Positions 1 to 9,203 of a DNA stretch of 64,000 nucleotides are shown here, in pieces. Both the position numbers and the translations under genes were made by a program. The stretch's first letter is position 1; each line of letters opens with the position of its first letter. Source of the stretch: Brevundimonas lutea (GTDB taxonomy: Bacteria; Pseudomonadota; Alphaproteobacteria; Caulobacterales; Caulobacteraceae); contig NZ_QUOQ01000002.1 in the NCBI RefSeq assembly GCF_003704105.1, positions 186,001-250,000 of the forward strand, read 5' to 3'. The notes under the pieces are model-generated. The model had not been told where the DNA came from. It made no database searches and saw only the letters and a program-made list of their open reading frames with translations.

Positions 1-1375
1 GGATCGCGCCGTCCAGGCCGCCCAGAACGCCTTCGAGGGCTGGTCCTCGACCAACCCTCAGCGCCGCGCCCGGGTGATGTTCGAGTTCAAACGCCTGGTC
101 GAGGCCAATATGGACGAGCTGGCCGAGCTGCTGTCCAGCGAGCACGGCAAGGTCATCGCCGACTCCAAGGGCGACGTGCAGCGCGGCCTGGAGGTCATCG
201 AGTTCGCCTGTGGCATCCCCCATGCGCTGAAGGGCGAATACACCTGGGGCGCGGGGCCCGGCATCGATGTCTATTCGATGCGCCAGCCGCTAGGCGTGGT
301 CTCCGGCATCACCCCGTTCAACTTCCCCGCCATGATCCCGATGTGGATGTTCGGCGTGGCCATCGCGGTCGGCAATACCTTCATCCTCAAGCCGTCCGAG
401 CGCGATCCCTCGGTTCCGGTGCGCCTGGCCGAGCTGATGATGGAGGCGGGCGCTCCCGCCGGTGTGCTGAACGTCGTCCACGGCGACAAGGCGGCGGTCG
501 ACGCCATCCTGACCCATCCACTGATCCACGCCGTCAGCTTCGTCGGCTCGTCCGATATCGCCCACTATGTCTATCAGACCGGCGCCGCCAACCATAAGCG
601 GGTCCAGGCCATGGGCGGGGCCAAGAACCACGGTATCGTCCTGCCCGACGCCGACATGGACCAGGTGATCAAGGACCTGTCGGGCGCCGCTTTCGGAAGC
701 GCGGGCGAACGCTGCATGGCCCTGCCGGTCGTGGTGCCGGTGGGCAAGCAGACCGCCGACATCCTGCGCGAGCGCATGGAGGCCGAGATTCCGTCCCTGC
801 GCGTTGGCGTCTCGACCGATGCGGACGCCCACTACGGCCCGGTCGTCACCGCCCAGCACCGCGAGCGCGTCGCCGGCTGGATCGAGCGCGGCGTTCAGGA
901 CGGCGCTGAACTGGTGGTCGACGGCCGAGACTTCAGCCTGCAGGGCCACGAGAAGGGCTATTTCATCGGCCCATCGCTGTTCGACCACGTGAAGCCGGAG
1001 ATGGCCTCCTATCAGGAGGAAATTTTCGGTCCCGTCCTGCAGATCGTGCGCGCCGAGAGCTTCGAGGAGGCGCTGGCCCTGCCGTCGAAGCATCAATACG
1101 GCAACGGTGTCGCCATCTTCACTCAGAACGGCCGCGCGGCTCGCGACTTCGCCGCCCGCGTCAATGTCGGCATGGTCGGCATCAATGTCCCGATCCCGGT
1201 GCCGGTCGCCTATCACACCTTCGGCGGCTGGAAGCGCTCGGCCTTCGGCGACACCAACCAGCACGGCATGGAGGGCGTGAAGTTCTGGACCAAGGTCAAG
1301 ACCGTCACCGCCCGCTGGCCCGACAGCGACCTGGAGCACGCCGACAGCTCCTTCGTCATCCCGACGATGCGCTGA
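1..1375 (+). CDS. mmsA: CoA-acylating methylmalonate-semialdehyde dehydrogenase, 5' end cut by the window
   Basis: The frame is open from base 2, so the N-terminus lies upstream of the window. The enzyme oxidises methylmalonate semialdehyde or malonate semialdehyde to propionyl-CoA or acetyl-CoA with NAD+ and CoA, in valine and inositol breakdown in the cytosol. Visible signatures are the aldehyde dehydrogenase stretch GITPFNFPAMIPMWMFGVA, the cofactor-binding FILKPSERDPS, and GERCMALPV carrying the catalytic Cys. The GERCMA form and MGGAKNHGIVLPDAD are typical of the MmsA clade rather than general ALDHs. The C-terminus EGVKFWTKVKTVTARWP is complete. The methionine at 74 is internal and not a start. 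Confidence 0.94.
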   Translation, partial: DRAVQAAQNAFEGWSSTNPQRRARVMFEFKRLVEANMDELAELLSSEHGKVIADSKGDVQRGLEVIEFACGIPHALKGEYTWGAGPGIDVYSMRQPLGVVSGITPFNFPAMIPMWMFGVAIAVGNTFILKPSERDPSVPVRLAELMMEAGAPAGVLNVVHGDKAAVDAILTHPLIHAVSFVGSSDIAHYVYQTGAANHKRVQAMGGAKNHGIVLPDADMDQVIKDLSGAAFGSAGERCMALPVVVPVGKQTADILRERMEAEIPSLRVGVSTDADAHYGPVVTAQHRERVAGWIERGVQDGAELVVDGRDFSLQGHEKGYFIGPSLFDHVKPEMASYQEEIFGPVLQIVRAESFEEALALPSKHQYGNGVAIFTQNGRAARDFAARVNVGMVGINVPIPVPVAYHTFGGWKRSAFGDTNQHGMEGVKFWTKVKTVTARWPDSDLEHADSSFVIPTMR

Positions 1376-1517
1376 TCTCGGCGGGGTTGGCGGGGGCCGG
1401 GGCGGTGGGGCGTTCGGACGGTCCTTCGCCGGCGTCGCCGGCCGGCCACACCAGAGCCAGGGCGATGACGGCGGCGGCGATCAGGGCGCAGGCGCCGAAG
1501 AACAGGGCGTCGGACAT
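1356..1517 (-). CDS. Small single-pass membrane protein, 53 residues (putative)
   Basis: This ATG-started frame overlaps the last 20 bases of mmsA on the opposite strand. It begins MSDALFFGACALIAAAVIAL, giving one hydrophobic helix at residues 5-25, followed by a Pro/Ala-rich tail. A weak GGAG-like site lies just upstream of the ATG. No family was recognised. Support is the clean N-terminal membrane helix and the otherwise empty gap before the HNH gene. It could still be a chance frame in GC-rich DNA. Confidence 0.42.
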   Translation of the reverse strand: MSDALFFGACALIAAAVIALALVWPAGDAGEGPSERPTAPAPANPAEISASSG

Positions 1518-1671
1518 GCTCCGAAGCTAGCGCGGGTGTCACGCGGGCGCCACGCCCCGGTCATCGCCAAGCGACAGAATCAGCGCTACCGTCACGTCTC
1601 TGACCGGAGAGGAGACGTGTCTTCAGTTCCGTCGCCGCCGCCACCCTCCGACCCGCGCCGGGAGGGGCCTG

Positions 1672-2232
1672 ATGCAGGTCCTGACCCGCCCGCCGTCCGG
1701 CCACCCCGCCCTGGTGCTGAACGCCGACTTCCGGCCGCTCAGCTATTACCCTCTGTCGATCTGGCCTTGGCAGGAGGCGGTCAAGGCCGTGTTCCAGGAC
1801 CGCGTGGACGTGGTCTCGACCTATGACCGTGTGGTGCGTTCGCCGTCGATCGAGATGGCGCTGCCCAGCGTGGTGTCGCTAAAGTCCTATATCGATCAGG
1901 ACCGGGCCCCGGCCTTCACCCGCTTCAACGTCTTCCTGCGCGACGGCTTCGCCTGCCAGTACTGCGGCTCCAGCCAGGACCTGACCTTCGACCATGTGCT
2001 GCCGAGGTCTCAGGGCGGCCGCACCAGTTGGGAAAACATCGTCGCCGCCTGCGCGCCCTGCAATCTCAGGAAGGGCGGCCGCACCCCGCGGCAGGCCTCG
2101 ATGCCGATCCGCCGCAGCCCCCACCGCCCCAACAGCTGGCAGCTCCAGGAAGCCGGCCGCCGCTTTCCGCCGCACTATCTCCACCAGAGCTGGCTGGACT
2201 ATCTCTACTGGGATGTGGAGCTGTTGCCTTAG
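1672..2232 (+). CDS. HNH endonuclease family protein
   Basis: A 186-residue protein with an HNH nuclease fold in its second half. CQYC (Cys95, Cys98) and CAPC (Cys127, Cys130) form the structural zinc pairs. DHVLPRSQGG carries the catalytic Asp107-His108, and Asn122 and Asn131 complete the HNH pattern. The N-terminal part, with the stretch LNADFRPLSYYPLSIWPWQE, is typical of a widespread stand-alone HNH family of alphaproteobacteria. The DNA or RNA target is unknown, and no methylase or mobile element is adjacent. A GGGAGGGG ribosome-binding site precedes the ATG. Confidence 0.9.
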   Translation: MQVLTRPPSGHPALVLNADFRPLSYYPLSIWPWQEAVKAVFQDRVDVVSTYDRVVRSPSIEMALPSVVSLKSYIDQDRAPAFTRFNVFLRDGFACQYCGSSQDLTFDHVLPRSQGGRTSWENIVAACAPCNLRKGGRTPRQASMPIRRSPHRPNSWQLQEAGRRFPPHYLHQSWLDYLYWDVELLP

Positions 2233-2302
2233 CGTGCGCGGACGGGTTCACGTCGGTTGACCATCGCGGGCGTGAATCGCACCTTCCGCACCGGGAGGCG
2301 AC

Positions 2303-4786
2303 ATGGCTCTAAGTGATTCCAGACGCGGCTTGCGACTGGCGGCGGTGATCGCCGCGCTGGCGACCGCGACGCTGCTCGCCCTGGCCGGCTGGGAGCTATT
2401 CCGGGAATTCGAACGCGGACGCGTGTTGCGCGCCGAGGTCGAGCGTTCGCATGAGACGCGGGCCCAGATCCTGCGCGTCTTCTCGCTGCTTCAGGACGCC
2501 GAGACGGGTCAGCGGGGCTTCGTCATCACCGGCCAGGACCAGTTTCTCGGCCCCTATGTCGCCGCGCGCGGCGAGCTGTCTAACCAGATGGCCGACCTCG
2601 CGGAGCTGTTCGAGGGGCATCCCGTCCAAGCCGCCGACTACGTCGGATTGGCCGATCTGGTCGAGGCCAAGGAACAGACCCTGGAAGAGGGCATATCGAT
2701 CCGGCGTGACCAAGGCCAGGACGCGGCCATCGCCTATGTTTCGACCGGCGTGGGGAAGACGGCGATGGACCGGATCCGCGTGGTGGTCGACCGCATGGTC
2801 GAGGCCGAGGCCGGCTTCCTTGAAAGCTTGAGCGCGCGGTCAGAGGCGCGCAGCGGTCGCGCCGAGGCCATGGTCGTCGGCGTCTTCGCGATCCTGGTGG
2901 CGGTGGTCATCGGCACGGCGTTTCTGATGTGGCGCTATGTCCGCACGCGCCGATCGTTACTGGGCCGGGTTCAGGCCACGGTGGCGCGGCAACAGGCCAT
3001 CTTCGACAGCGCCATCGACGCCATCGTCACCCTCAATCCCAGCGGTAGCATCGAAAGCATCAACGCCGCGGGCGAGCGCATGTTCGGCTGGAGCGCGGCC
3101 GAGCTGGACCGCCGCGACGTCGCCGTGCTGGTCGATCTGGCCGGCGAGGGCGAGGGTGCCTTTCTGAAGCGGCTGGGCGCGTCGCACGGCGCGCTTCAGG
3201 GCGGCATCGTCCGCGAGCTGACCGCGCGGCGCCGCGACGGGGCGACCTTCCCCGTCGACGTGGCGCTCGGCATTATGGAGCTGCCGACCGGATCGCACAT
3301 CGTCGCGGTGGTGCGCGACATTTCGGAGCGGCGGCGGATCGAGGAGATGAAGGAGCAGTTCGTCTCCACCGTCAGCCACGAGCTGCGCACGCCCCTGACC
3401 TCGATCGCGGGATCGCTCGGCCTGCTGGCGGGCGGCGCGGCCGGCGCCCTCCCGGACAAGGCCCAGCGCCTGATCGGCATCGCCCACGCCAATAGTCAGC
3501 GCCTGGTGCGGCTGATCAACGACATTCTGGATGTCGAGAAGATCGAGTCCGGTAAACTATTGCTGGAGATGAGCCCCCTCGATCTGCGCGCCATCGCCGA
3601 GCGTTCGCTGGAGAGCGCGGCGGGATACGCCGAGGAGCGGTCGGTGTCGCTGGTCCTGCGCGACGGCCCGGCCGCCCCCGTGCGTGGCGACGCCGATCGG
3701 CTGATCCAGGTGGTGGTCAACCTCTTGTCCAACGCCGCCAAGTTTTCGCCGGCCGGCGGCGAGGTGGTCGTCTGCGTCGATCCCCAGACCCGCATCGCCC
3801 GTCTCAGCGTCATCGATCAGGGCCCGGGCATCCCCGACGAGTTCCGCTCGCGCATCTTCGGCAAGTTCGCCCAGGCCGACGCCTCGGATACGCGAGCCAA
3901 GGGCGGCACGGGCCTCGGTCTGGCCATCTCCCGGGAGATCGCCGAGCGCCATGGGGGCCGGCTGTGGTTCGAATCGACCCCAGGCGAGGGCGCGACCTTC
4001 CATCTGGACCTGCCCCTGGTCGCCGAGGTGGAGGCGCGTGAGGGCGAGGGCCCGCGTCTGCTGATCGTCGAGGACGACGCCGACGCCGCGGAAGTGCTGG
4101 CGACCATGCTGGTCCAGGACGGCTTCATCGCCGACACCGCCCGGACCGCCCGCGAAGGGCTGGCGGCGGCGCGGCGCGGCGGCTACGCGGCCGTGCTGGT
4201 CGATCTGAACCTGCCGGACGCCGACGGGATCGGCCTGATCCGGGCGCTCAGGGCCTCACCGGACACCCACGAACTTCCGGTGGTGGTCGTGTCCGCCGAC
4301 GTGACGCGTGGCCGGGCCCGGGGCGCTTCGCTGGAGGTGGTCGACTGGATGGAGAAGCCCTTCAACCAGGACCGGCTGCGTGCCGCCGTGGACGCGGTTC
4401 TGGCGCGCAGCCAGTCGCGGCGCCCCGTGGTGCTGCACATCGACGATGACCGCGACATCCTTGAAGTCACCGCCTCGGCCCTTGGGTCTGCGGTGGAGAT
4501 GACCTCGGCGGTCAGCCTGGCCGACGCCCGTCAGTCCCTTGCGCGTCGCCGACCGGACCTGGTGATTCTCGATCTGGGCCTGCCGGACGGCTCGGGCCTG
4601 GAGTTGCTGAGCGACCTCAAGGACGAGGCTGACGAGCCCATTCCGGTGGTGATCTATTCCGCCCAGGAGATGGACGCCGCCCTCGCCGGCCGCGCCGAGG
4701 CGGTGCTGACCAAGTCCCGCACCTCGCTCGCCAGCCTCGCCCGCACGGTTCGCCGCCTCACCCTCCAGCCGAGATCGCCCGCATGA
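2303..4786 (+). CDS. Hybrid sensor histidine kinase: CHASE3-PAS-HisKA-HATPase-REC-REC
   Basis: An 827-residue inner-membrane kinase. A membrane helix (about 12-32), a periplasmic CHASE3-type sensor (about 38-188, with the ETGQRGFVITG motif) and a second helix (about 192-213) are followed by a PAS domain (about 226-335). HisKA has SHELRTPL with His359, and the HATPase domain has NLLSNAAKFSP, DQGPGIP and GTGLGL. Two receiver domains follow: the first has acidic EDD at 590-592, Asp634 and Lys685 in EKPF; the second has DDD at 714-716 and Asp757. In the second receiver the usual Lys-Pro is Lys-Ser (LTKSRTS). The gene overlaps the next receiver gene by ATGA. Signal and targets are not visible; see the Hpt and LuxR neighbours. 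Confidence 0.95.
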   Translation: MALSDSRRGLRLAAVIAALATATLLALAGWELFREFERGRVLRAEVERSHETRAQILRVFSLLQDAETGQRGFVITGQDQFLGPYVAARGELSNQMADLAELFEGHPVQAADYVGLADLVEAKEQTLEEGISIRRDQGQDAAIAYVSTGVGKTAMDRIRVVVDRMVEAEAGFLESLSARSEARSGRAEAMVVGVFAILVAVVIGTAFLMWRYVRTRRSLLGRVQATVARQQAIFDSAIDAIVTLNPSGSIESINAAGERMFGWSAAELDRRDVAVLVDLAGEGEGAFLKRLGASHGALQGGIVRELTARRRDGATFPVDVALGIMELPTGSHIVAVVRDISERRRIEEMKEQFVSTVSHELRTPLTSIAGSLGLLAGGAAGALPDKAQRLIGIAHANSQRLVRLINDILDVEKIESGKLLLEMSPLDLRAIAERSLESAAGYAEERSVSLVLRDGPAAPVRGDADRLIQVVVNLLSNAAKFSPAGGEVVVCVDPQTRIARLSVIDQGPGIPDEFRSRIFGKFAQADASDTRAKGGTGLGLAISREIAERHGGRLWFESTPGEGATFHLDLPLVAEVEAREGEGPRLLIVEDDADAAEVLATMLVQDGFIADTARTAREGLAAARRGGYAAVLVDLNLPDADGIGLIRALRASPDTHELPVVVVSADVTRGRARGASLEVVDWMEKPFNQDRLRAAVDAVLARSQSRRPVVLHIDDDRDILEVTASALGSAVEMTSAVSLADARQSLARRRPDLVILDLGLPDGSGLELLSDLKDEADEPIPVVIYSAQEMDAALAGRAEAVLTKSRTSLASLARTVRRLTLQPRSPA

Positions 4787-5166
4787 CGCTGACCATTCTC
4801 CACGTCGACGACGAGCCGGATATCCGCGAGGTCGCCAGCCTGTCGCTGGAGCTCGATCCCGACATCGCCCTGACCAGCGCCGAGTCGGGCGAGGCGGCGC
4901 TGGCGCTGTTGGCCGGCGGGTTCCGGCCCGACGTCGTACTGCTGGACGTGATGATGCCGCGCATGGACGGGCCCGAGACGCTGGCGCGGCTGCGCGATAT
5001 CGACGGGCTGGAGTTCACGCCGGTCATCTTCATGACCGCCCGCGCCCAGACCCGCGAGCAGGACCGCTACATCTCCCTGGGCGCTCTGGCCGTTATCACC
5101 AAGCCCTTCGACCCCATGACCTTGGCGGCCGAGGTGCGCGGCATTCTGGCGGCCCATAAAGGGTGA
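4783..5166 (+). CDS. Single-domain response regulator (CheY-like)
   Basis: A 127-residue stand-alone receiver. The acidic pocket is Asp9-Asp10, the phosphoacceptor is Asp55 in VVLLDVMMPR, the switch Thr is Thr85 and the conserved Lys is Lys107 in ITKPFD. There is no output domain, so it probably shuttles phosphate or binds a partner. It overlaps the hybrid kinase by 4 bases and the Hpt gene by 4 bases, which implies translational coupling in a three-gene phosphorelay operon. Confidence 0.94.
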   Translation: MTLTILHVDDEPDIREVASLSLELDPDIALTSAESGEAALALLAGGFRPDVVLLDVMMPRMDGPETLARLRDIDGLEFTPVIFMTARAQTREQDRYISLGALAVITKPFDPMTLAAEVRGILAAHKG

Positions 5167-5447
5167 CGACCGCCGATCCCCTAGCGGCGCTGAGGGCCCG
5201 TTTCGCCGCCAAGGCGGCCGATGAGGCCGCGCTGCTGCGCCAATACCGAGGGGGCGAGATGTCGACGCGCGAGGCCGAACAGGCGGTGCACGCTCTGGCG
5301 GGCGCGGCGGGGCTGTTCGGGTTCGCGGTCGTGTCCGACCTTGCGCGGGCGCTCGACGCCCGGTTCGCCGCGGGCGACCCCCCAATGCCGGGTGACGTAA
5401 CGCCGCTGATCGAGGCGCTGGACCTGCTGGGTCGCGACTATTCGTAG
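5163..5447 (+). CDS. Histidine phosphotransfer (Hpt) domain protein
   Basis: A 94-residue all-helical protein starting at a GTG that overlaps the receiver stop. AVHALAGAAGLFGF matches the Hpt signature H-x-L-x-G-x-[AS], placing the phosphorylated His at residue 43. Glu and Ala-rich helices flank it, as in four-helix-bundle Hpt proteins. It would move phosphate from a receiver of the upstream hybrid kinase to a terminal response regulator. The LuxR-type regulator at 10968 is a candidate, by proximity only. Its end overlaps by 10 bases the convergent gene ending at 5438. Confidence 0.82.
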   Translation: MTTADPLAALRARFAAKAADEAALLRQYRGGEMSTREAEQAVHALAGAAGLFGFAVVSDLARALDARFAAGDPPMPGDVTPLIEALDLLGRDYS

Positions 5448-5905
5448 TCGATCGCCAAGGGGATGGCCGATCCTCCGCCGCTGACCGTCGCGCCGCCGGC
5501 GTAGCGGGCCGAAATCCGCAGATAGTCGTGGCCCTGGGCGTCCATGCGGGACATCCCGCCGTGCGACAGGTCCCCGACGTTGGCGCTCCAGACCGCGACG
5601 TCCTCGACCAGCACGGAGCGGTCGCGGTCCACCACCTGGCGCGGCGCGCGAATGCGATAGGCGCGGCGAGGATCGCCGCTGACGCGGATCACCGCGGGCG
5701 CATCCGGCGCGACGCGGGCGCGCAGGCCGCCGAAGTCGTCTCGGACGCCCGGCCGAGGCCTCAGCTGCATGGGGCTGACCGTGCCGACCTGAAGGCCACG
5801 TACGACGGTCAGGCTGGCGCGGGCGGCGGTCTCCGAGCGCGGCTCAGCCAGGGCCGGCGACGCCAGACCCAACAGCGCGATGATGAGGAGGGTCAGCGAT
5901 CTCAC
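5438..5905 (-). CDS. Secreted DUF4402-like protein, likely minor fibre subunit
   Basis: A 155-residue exported protein with the signal peptide MRSLTLLIIALLGLASPALA and a beta-rich mature part. The order LQVGTVSPMQLRP, VIRVSGDPRRAYRI, DYLRISARY and the C-terminal IPLAIDYE resembles the beta-sandwich of DUF4402 proteins, but divergently, so the family call is moderate. It starts at GTG overlapping the preceding subunit stop and is last in the leftward chaperone-usher-like operon. Position and signal peptide suggest a minor or terminating subunit. It could instead be an accessory secreted protein. Confidence 0.62.
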   Translation of the reverse strand: MRSLTLLIIALLGLASPALAEPRSETAARASLTVVRGLQVGTVSPMQLRPRPGVRDDFGGLRARVAPDAPAVIRVSGDPRRAYRIRAPRQVVDRDRSVLVEDVAVWSANVGDLSHGGMSRMDAQGHDYLRISARYAGGATVSGGGSAIPLAIDYE

Positions 5906-6447
5906 AGAAACTGCGCCGTGACGGTGTAGGTGAAACTGTCTGCACCCGGTTGGGCCCCGGCGTCCACCTGGACATCCATGCCCAGAGGAAAGCTGGCGCT
6001 GCCGAGAATTCCAATGGGATTGATGTCGAACGTCAGGGTCGTCCCCTCACGCACCCCTCCGGCGCGATAGGTCGAGCCGGTCAGGGTTCCGGCGCGCAGT
6101 CGTACGATGCGGGTCTCTCCCGTGGCGCCGGTCGCCGTGACCGTCACCCGAATGTTCCGCAGCGCGCAGACGCTGTTGAGATTGAGCAAGCCGCACGAGA
6201 TTGTGACGGTGGGGGCCGTCACCGAGGTATTGGTCAGGCGGATGGCGTCTCCTGAGGTGCGCGTCACCGCCCCCGCAGTGCTGATCGAGAAAGTGGTGGT
6301 CGTCGCCCCGGCGATGACCCGTCCCAACTGGGGTGACGTCGCGGGGGAGCGGCTGACGGTCGGGGCCTGGGCGGCCGAGGCTGAGGCGACGGACAGTAGG
6401 GCGAGTCCGGCGACCAGAGCGGCGATGATGGCGATCAGGCGGTTCAT
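5902..6447 (-). CDS. Secreted DUF4402-like protein, likely minor or tip subunit
   Basis: A 181-residue protein with an N-terminal signal peptide (about 1-25, ending ASASAAQA), then a Thr/Val-rich beta-strand sequence. Two cysteines, in ISCGLLNLNSVCALRN, could form a disulphide. The end, DSFTYTVTAQF, is an aromatic/hydrophobic alternating strand like those completed by fimbrial chaperones. The gene starts with an ATG overlapping the usher stop by 4 bases and overlaps the next gene by 4 bases, so its product is probably made with the usher. The role as a tip or adaptor subunit is inference from gene order. Confidence 0.63.
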   Translation of the reverse strand: MNRLIAIIAALVAGLALLSVASASAAQAPTVSRSPATSPQLGRVIAGATTTTFSISTAGAVTRTSGDAIRLTNTSVTAPTVTISCGLLNLNSVCALRNIRVTVTATGATGETRIVRLRAGTLTGSTYRAGGVREGTTLTFDINPIGILGSASFPLGMDVQVDAGAQPGADSFTYTVTAQFL

Positions 6448-9203
6448 TCGGCCCCTCCCGTCAGACGGACGACAATATCATCACCGCGCACGAAGCCGCC
6501 CTCGGCCGGAACGGTCAGGCGGGCCGGCGCGGCCAGCTCCAGTCCCAGGGTCGCGGCCTGTTCGGGGTTCAGGCGGACCGCGTAGTCGCCAGGCCGCACG
6601 GCCTCGAGGAAGGCCACTCCGGCGTGATCGGTGCGCGTGGCGATCACCGCCCCATCGGCGCCGACCAGCTCTAGATCGAGGGCGGACAGCGGGCGCGCCT
6701 CGCCGCCGTCACGCGCGAGCAGGGCGGTGATCTCGACCTCGGCGCCGGGAACCATGGGATAGGCGATCTGGGCGACGCGACCGGCGCGGGGCGTCAGCTC
6801 GAAGGTCGAAGGCCCGCCGATCAGAAAGGGATCCTCGATCCCCTCGGCGTTCAGCCGGACCCGCGCCGCGGCGCCGTCGCCGAGGCCGGTGGCGAAGGCT
6901 TGGCCGTCGGCGTCGGTCAGTACGGCCTCCGCGGGCGACTCGACCACCACCCCCGGCACGGCCGGCTCGTCCGCGTCCCGCACGCCGTCGCCGTCGCGAT
7001 CGACCCAGGCATTGACCGCCACCGCCCCTCCGGTCGAGGCGCCCGGACGCACCATCGCATAGCGACCGCGCCCGCTGTCCCACGCCAGGGCCAGTCCCAG
7101 CTGCAGGCCGACGCGCCATTCCTCGGAGCGGGTCTCGTAGGCGGCGTTCAGGGCGATGTCGAAGCGGCGGGCCCGACGCAGGTACGACGCCTGCAGACTG
7201 GTCTCGCCCGACGCGCCCAGCGCCCGCACGGCGCCTAGACGCAGGGCGTCCGTCTCGCTGATCTGCACGTCGGCGTTGACATAGGCGGTGTCCAGCCGCG
7301 CGTCCGGGCTGATCTCATAGGTGAAGCCGCCGCGCAGCTGGACGGCGGCGTTGATCAGGGTCGCCAGGTCGGCGCCGCCCAGCACCCGCTCGGTGCGGCC
7401 CTGGGCCGTGACCTCGTCCTCGTAGATCACGCTGCCGGACAGGTAATAGCGATCCACCGCCGCCGAAGAGCGCAGCTCGGCCACGGTCTGACGTTCGCCG
7501 TTCATCCGTTCGGCCCGGCGCATGTCCAGCGAGACGGGGAGGGTGAGGCCCGCGATCGGCTGGACCTGGAAATCGGCGCGAAGGGTGCTGGACCGGACCA
7601 GGGGTTCGGCGGCGCTGACGCCCAATTGCCGTGTTTCGTCGATGAAGCCGCCGCCGTACTCGGCATGGCGGGCCAGAACCGACACACCCCACGGCCGGGC
7701 GGCGGCGCCCAGGGCCACGCCGTGGCCCCCCTGGTCGTCCACGGCGGCGTCGACCTGAGTGGCGATCGAGCCCAGCGAGCTCCGCAGGCCCAGCATGCCC
7801 AGGCTGCGCGCCTCGCCCTCACGGGGCGTATAGAGGGCCGCGCCGCCGCTGACCGTCAGGCCGGCCGTCAGCCCATGATCGACGGTGGCGACCAGACGCG
7901 CCTCGCCGGCCGAGGCGTCGGCGATCGGCGCGCCGGCGTCGATCACCGGCAGGCCCTGCTCGACCAGGCCGAGACGCACCACAGTGCGGCCGGCCTCGAC
8001 CTGGCCGCTGCCGAAGTTGATGCGCCGCACCTGCTCGCGCGTCTGGCCCTGAGAGCCATAGAAAACCAGGCGGATGGTGTTCAGCCCGACCCTCAGCGGG
8101 ACGTTGCGGAACTCGTAGCGACCCTGTTCGGGCGCCGACTGCGCGCCCTGGAGAATCTCGTTGACGTAGAGTTCGACCTCCTCGCCCACCGCCAGCTCGC
8201 CGCGCAGGGTCAGGGGCGTGGCCAGGTCCAGGCTCTCCAGCGGCGCCGAGGAATAGTAGAGCCCGCGACCGCCATAGCTGGCCGCGCCCAGCGCCATCGA
8301 CGGCGTGAAGACGTCGCCGATCCCCGCCCGCGTCCCGCCCAGCGCGCCCAGCGCCCGCCCCGACGGATCCTTGCGCTCCAGCAACACCCGCACGCTGCTC
8401 AGCTCGCCGTCCTCGTCGGAGCCCAGGAATCCCTGAAACCCCGCGTACGCCAGATCGCCGGCCAGACGCACGTCGTAGCGGCGCAGCTGATCGTCGCCGT
8501 CGCGGGTCAGCTGGCCGCCCAGGTTCACATCCACGGTCGGCGGGGTGAACAGGCGATACGGGGTCTCGACCCGGGTCGCGGCTTCGATCTCGCCGGGGCC
8601 GGCCTCCAGCCCCAGGCGACGCCGTTCGCGCTCAAGCCGGCTCTGGAACGGCAGGGGCTCGGTGGCGCGGACCTCCAGCAGCTGGGCGCTGGGGTCGGCG
8701 GTCAGGCGCACGGGCAGCAGCTGTTCGGCCAGATCCAGCCGCACGAACAGTTCGTCGTCGAAGATGGCGGCCTGGTTGGCGGCGATTGGCAGGGTGCGGC
8801 CTCCGACCTGAGCCTCGCCCGCGATCAGATCGACCACCAGCAGGCGATCACGGGTCAGCACCCAGCCCTCGGCCCGCTGCTGGGCCGGGAACACGCCCAC
8901 CGCCAGGTCGAGCAGGCGGGAAAACTGGCCCAGCGGCACGAAAACCCCGGCGCGCGAGGAATAGGCGTCCATCGACTCGGCCAGGGGCTGACCTTCCAGC
9001 CGGACCTCCAGCCACAGCACATCGTCGGCGGTGAAGGGCTGGGGCTGGGCGGCCGCCAGCAGGCCGTCTATGGCTTGGGCGCGCGCGCCGTGTCCGGCCG
9101 ACATCGCCAGCGCGCCCATCACGACGCCCGCCATGAGGCGAGGCCCCCGCGCGAGGCGGCGAGGGCGGATGACAGGATCGATCTGGCGCGCATCCGGGTT
9201 CAC
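6444..9203 (-). CDS. Outer-membrane usher-like protein of a chaperone-usher-type fibre system
   Basis: A 919-residue exported protein. After a long basic signal sequence (about 1-43) comes a periplasmic N-terminal domain (about 50-190). The middle is beta-barrel-like with many alternating strands; usher-like landmarks include RGELAVGEEVELYVNEI, YEFRNVPLRVGLNTIRLVFY and the following strands. The C-terminal 230 residues hold NAWVDRDGDGVRDADEP, an SdrD-B-like Asp-rich loop, then two small beta domains (TDADGQAF, TDHAGVAFLEAV) like carboxypeptidase-regulatory folds. It starts at a GTG overlapping the chaperone stop and overlaps the next subunit gene. It is diverged from PapC/FimD, so the usher role rests on fold pattern and gene order. 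Confidence 0.8.
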   Translation of the reverse strand: MNPDARQIDPVIRPRRLARGPRLMAGVVMGALAMSAGHGARAQAIDGLLAAAQPQPFTADDVLWLEVRLEGQPLAESMDAYSSRAGVFVPLGQFSRLLDLAVGVFPAQQRAEGWVLTRDRLLVVDLIAGEAQVGGRTLPIAANQAAIFDDELFVRLDLAEQLLPVRLTADPSAQLLEVRATEPLPFQSRLERERRRLGLEAGPGEIEAATRVETPYRLFTPPTVDVNLGGQLTRDGDDQLRRYDVRLAGDLAYAGFQGFLGSDEDGELSSVRVLLERKDPSGRALGALGGTRAGIGDVFTPSMALGAASYGGRGLYYSSAPLESLDLATPLTLRGELAVGEEVELYVNEILQGAQSAPEQGRYEFRNVPLRVGLNTIRLVFYGSQGQTREQVRRINFGSGQVEAGRTVVRLGLVEQGLPVIDAGAPIADASAGEARLVATVDHGLTAGLTVSGGAALYTPREGEARSLGMLGLRSSLGSIATQVDAAVDDQGGHGVALGAAARPWGVSVLARHAEYGGGFIDETRQLGVSAAEPLVRSSTLRADFQVQPIAGLTLPVSLDMRRAERMNGERQTVAELRSSAAVDRYYLSGSVIYEDEVTAQGRTERVLGGADLATLINAAVQLRGGFTYEISPDARLDTAYVNADVQISETDALRLGAVRALGASGETSLQASYLRRARRFDIALNAAYETRSEEWRVGLQLGLALAWDSGRGRYAMVRPGASTGGAVAVNAWVDRDGDGVRDADEPAVPGVVVESPAEAVLTDADGQAFATGLGDGAAARVRLNAEGIEDPFLIGGPSTFELTPRAGRVAQIAYPMVPGAEVEITALLARDGGEARPLSALDLELVGADGAVIATRTDHAGVAFLEAVRPGDYAVRLNPEQAATLGLELAAPARLTVPAEGGFVRGDDIVVRLTGGAE

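Noticed and set aside
290..1339. A 349-codon frame antisense to mmsA
   Set aside because: Low-complexity shadow; the plus strand encodes a clear aldehyde dehydrogenase.
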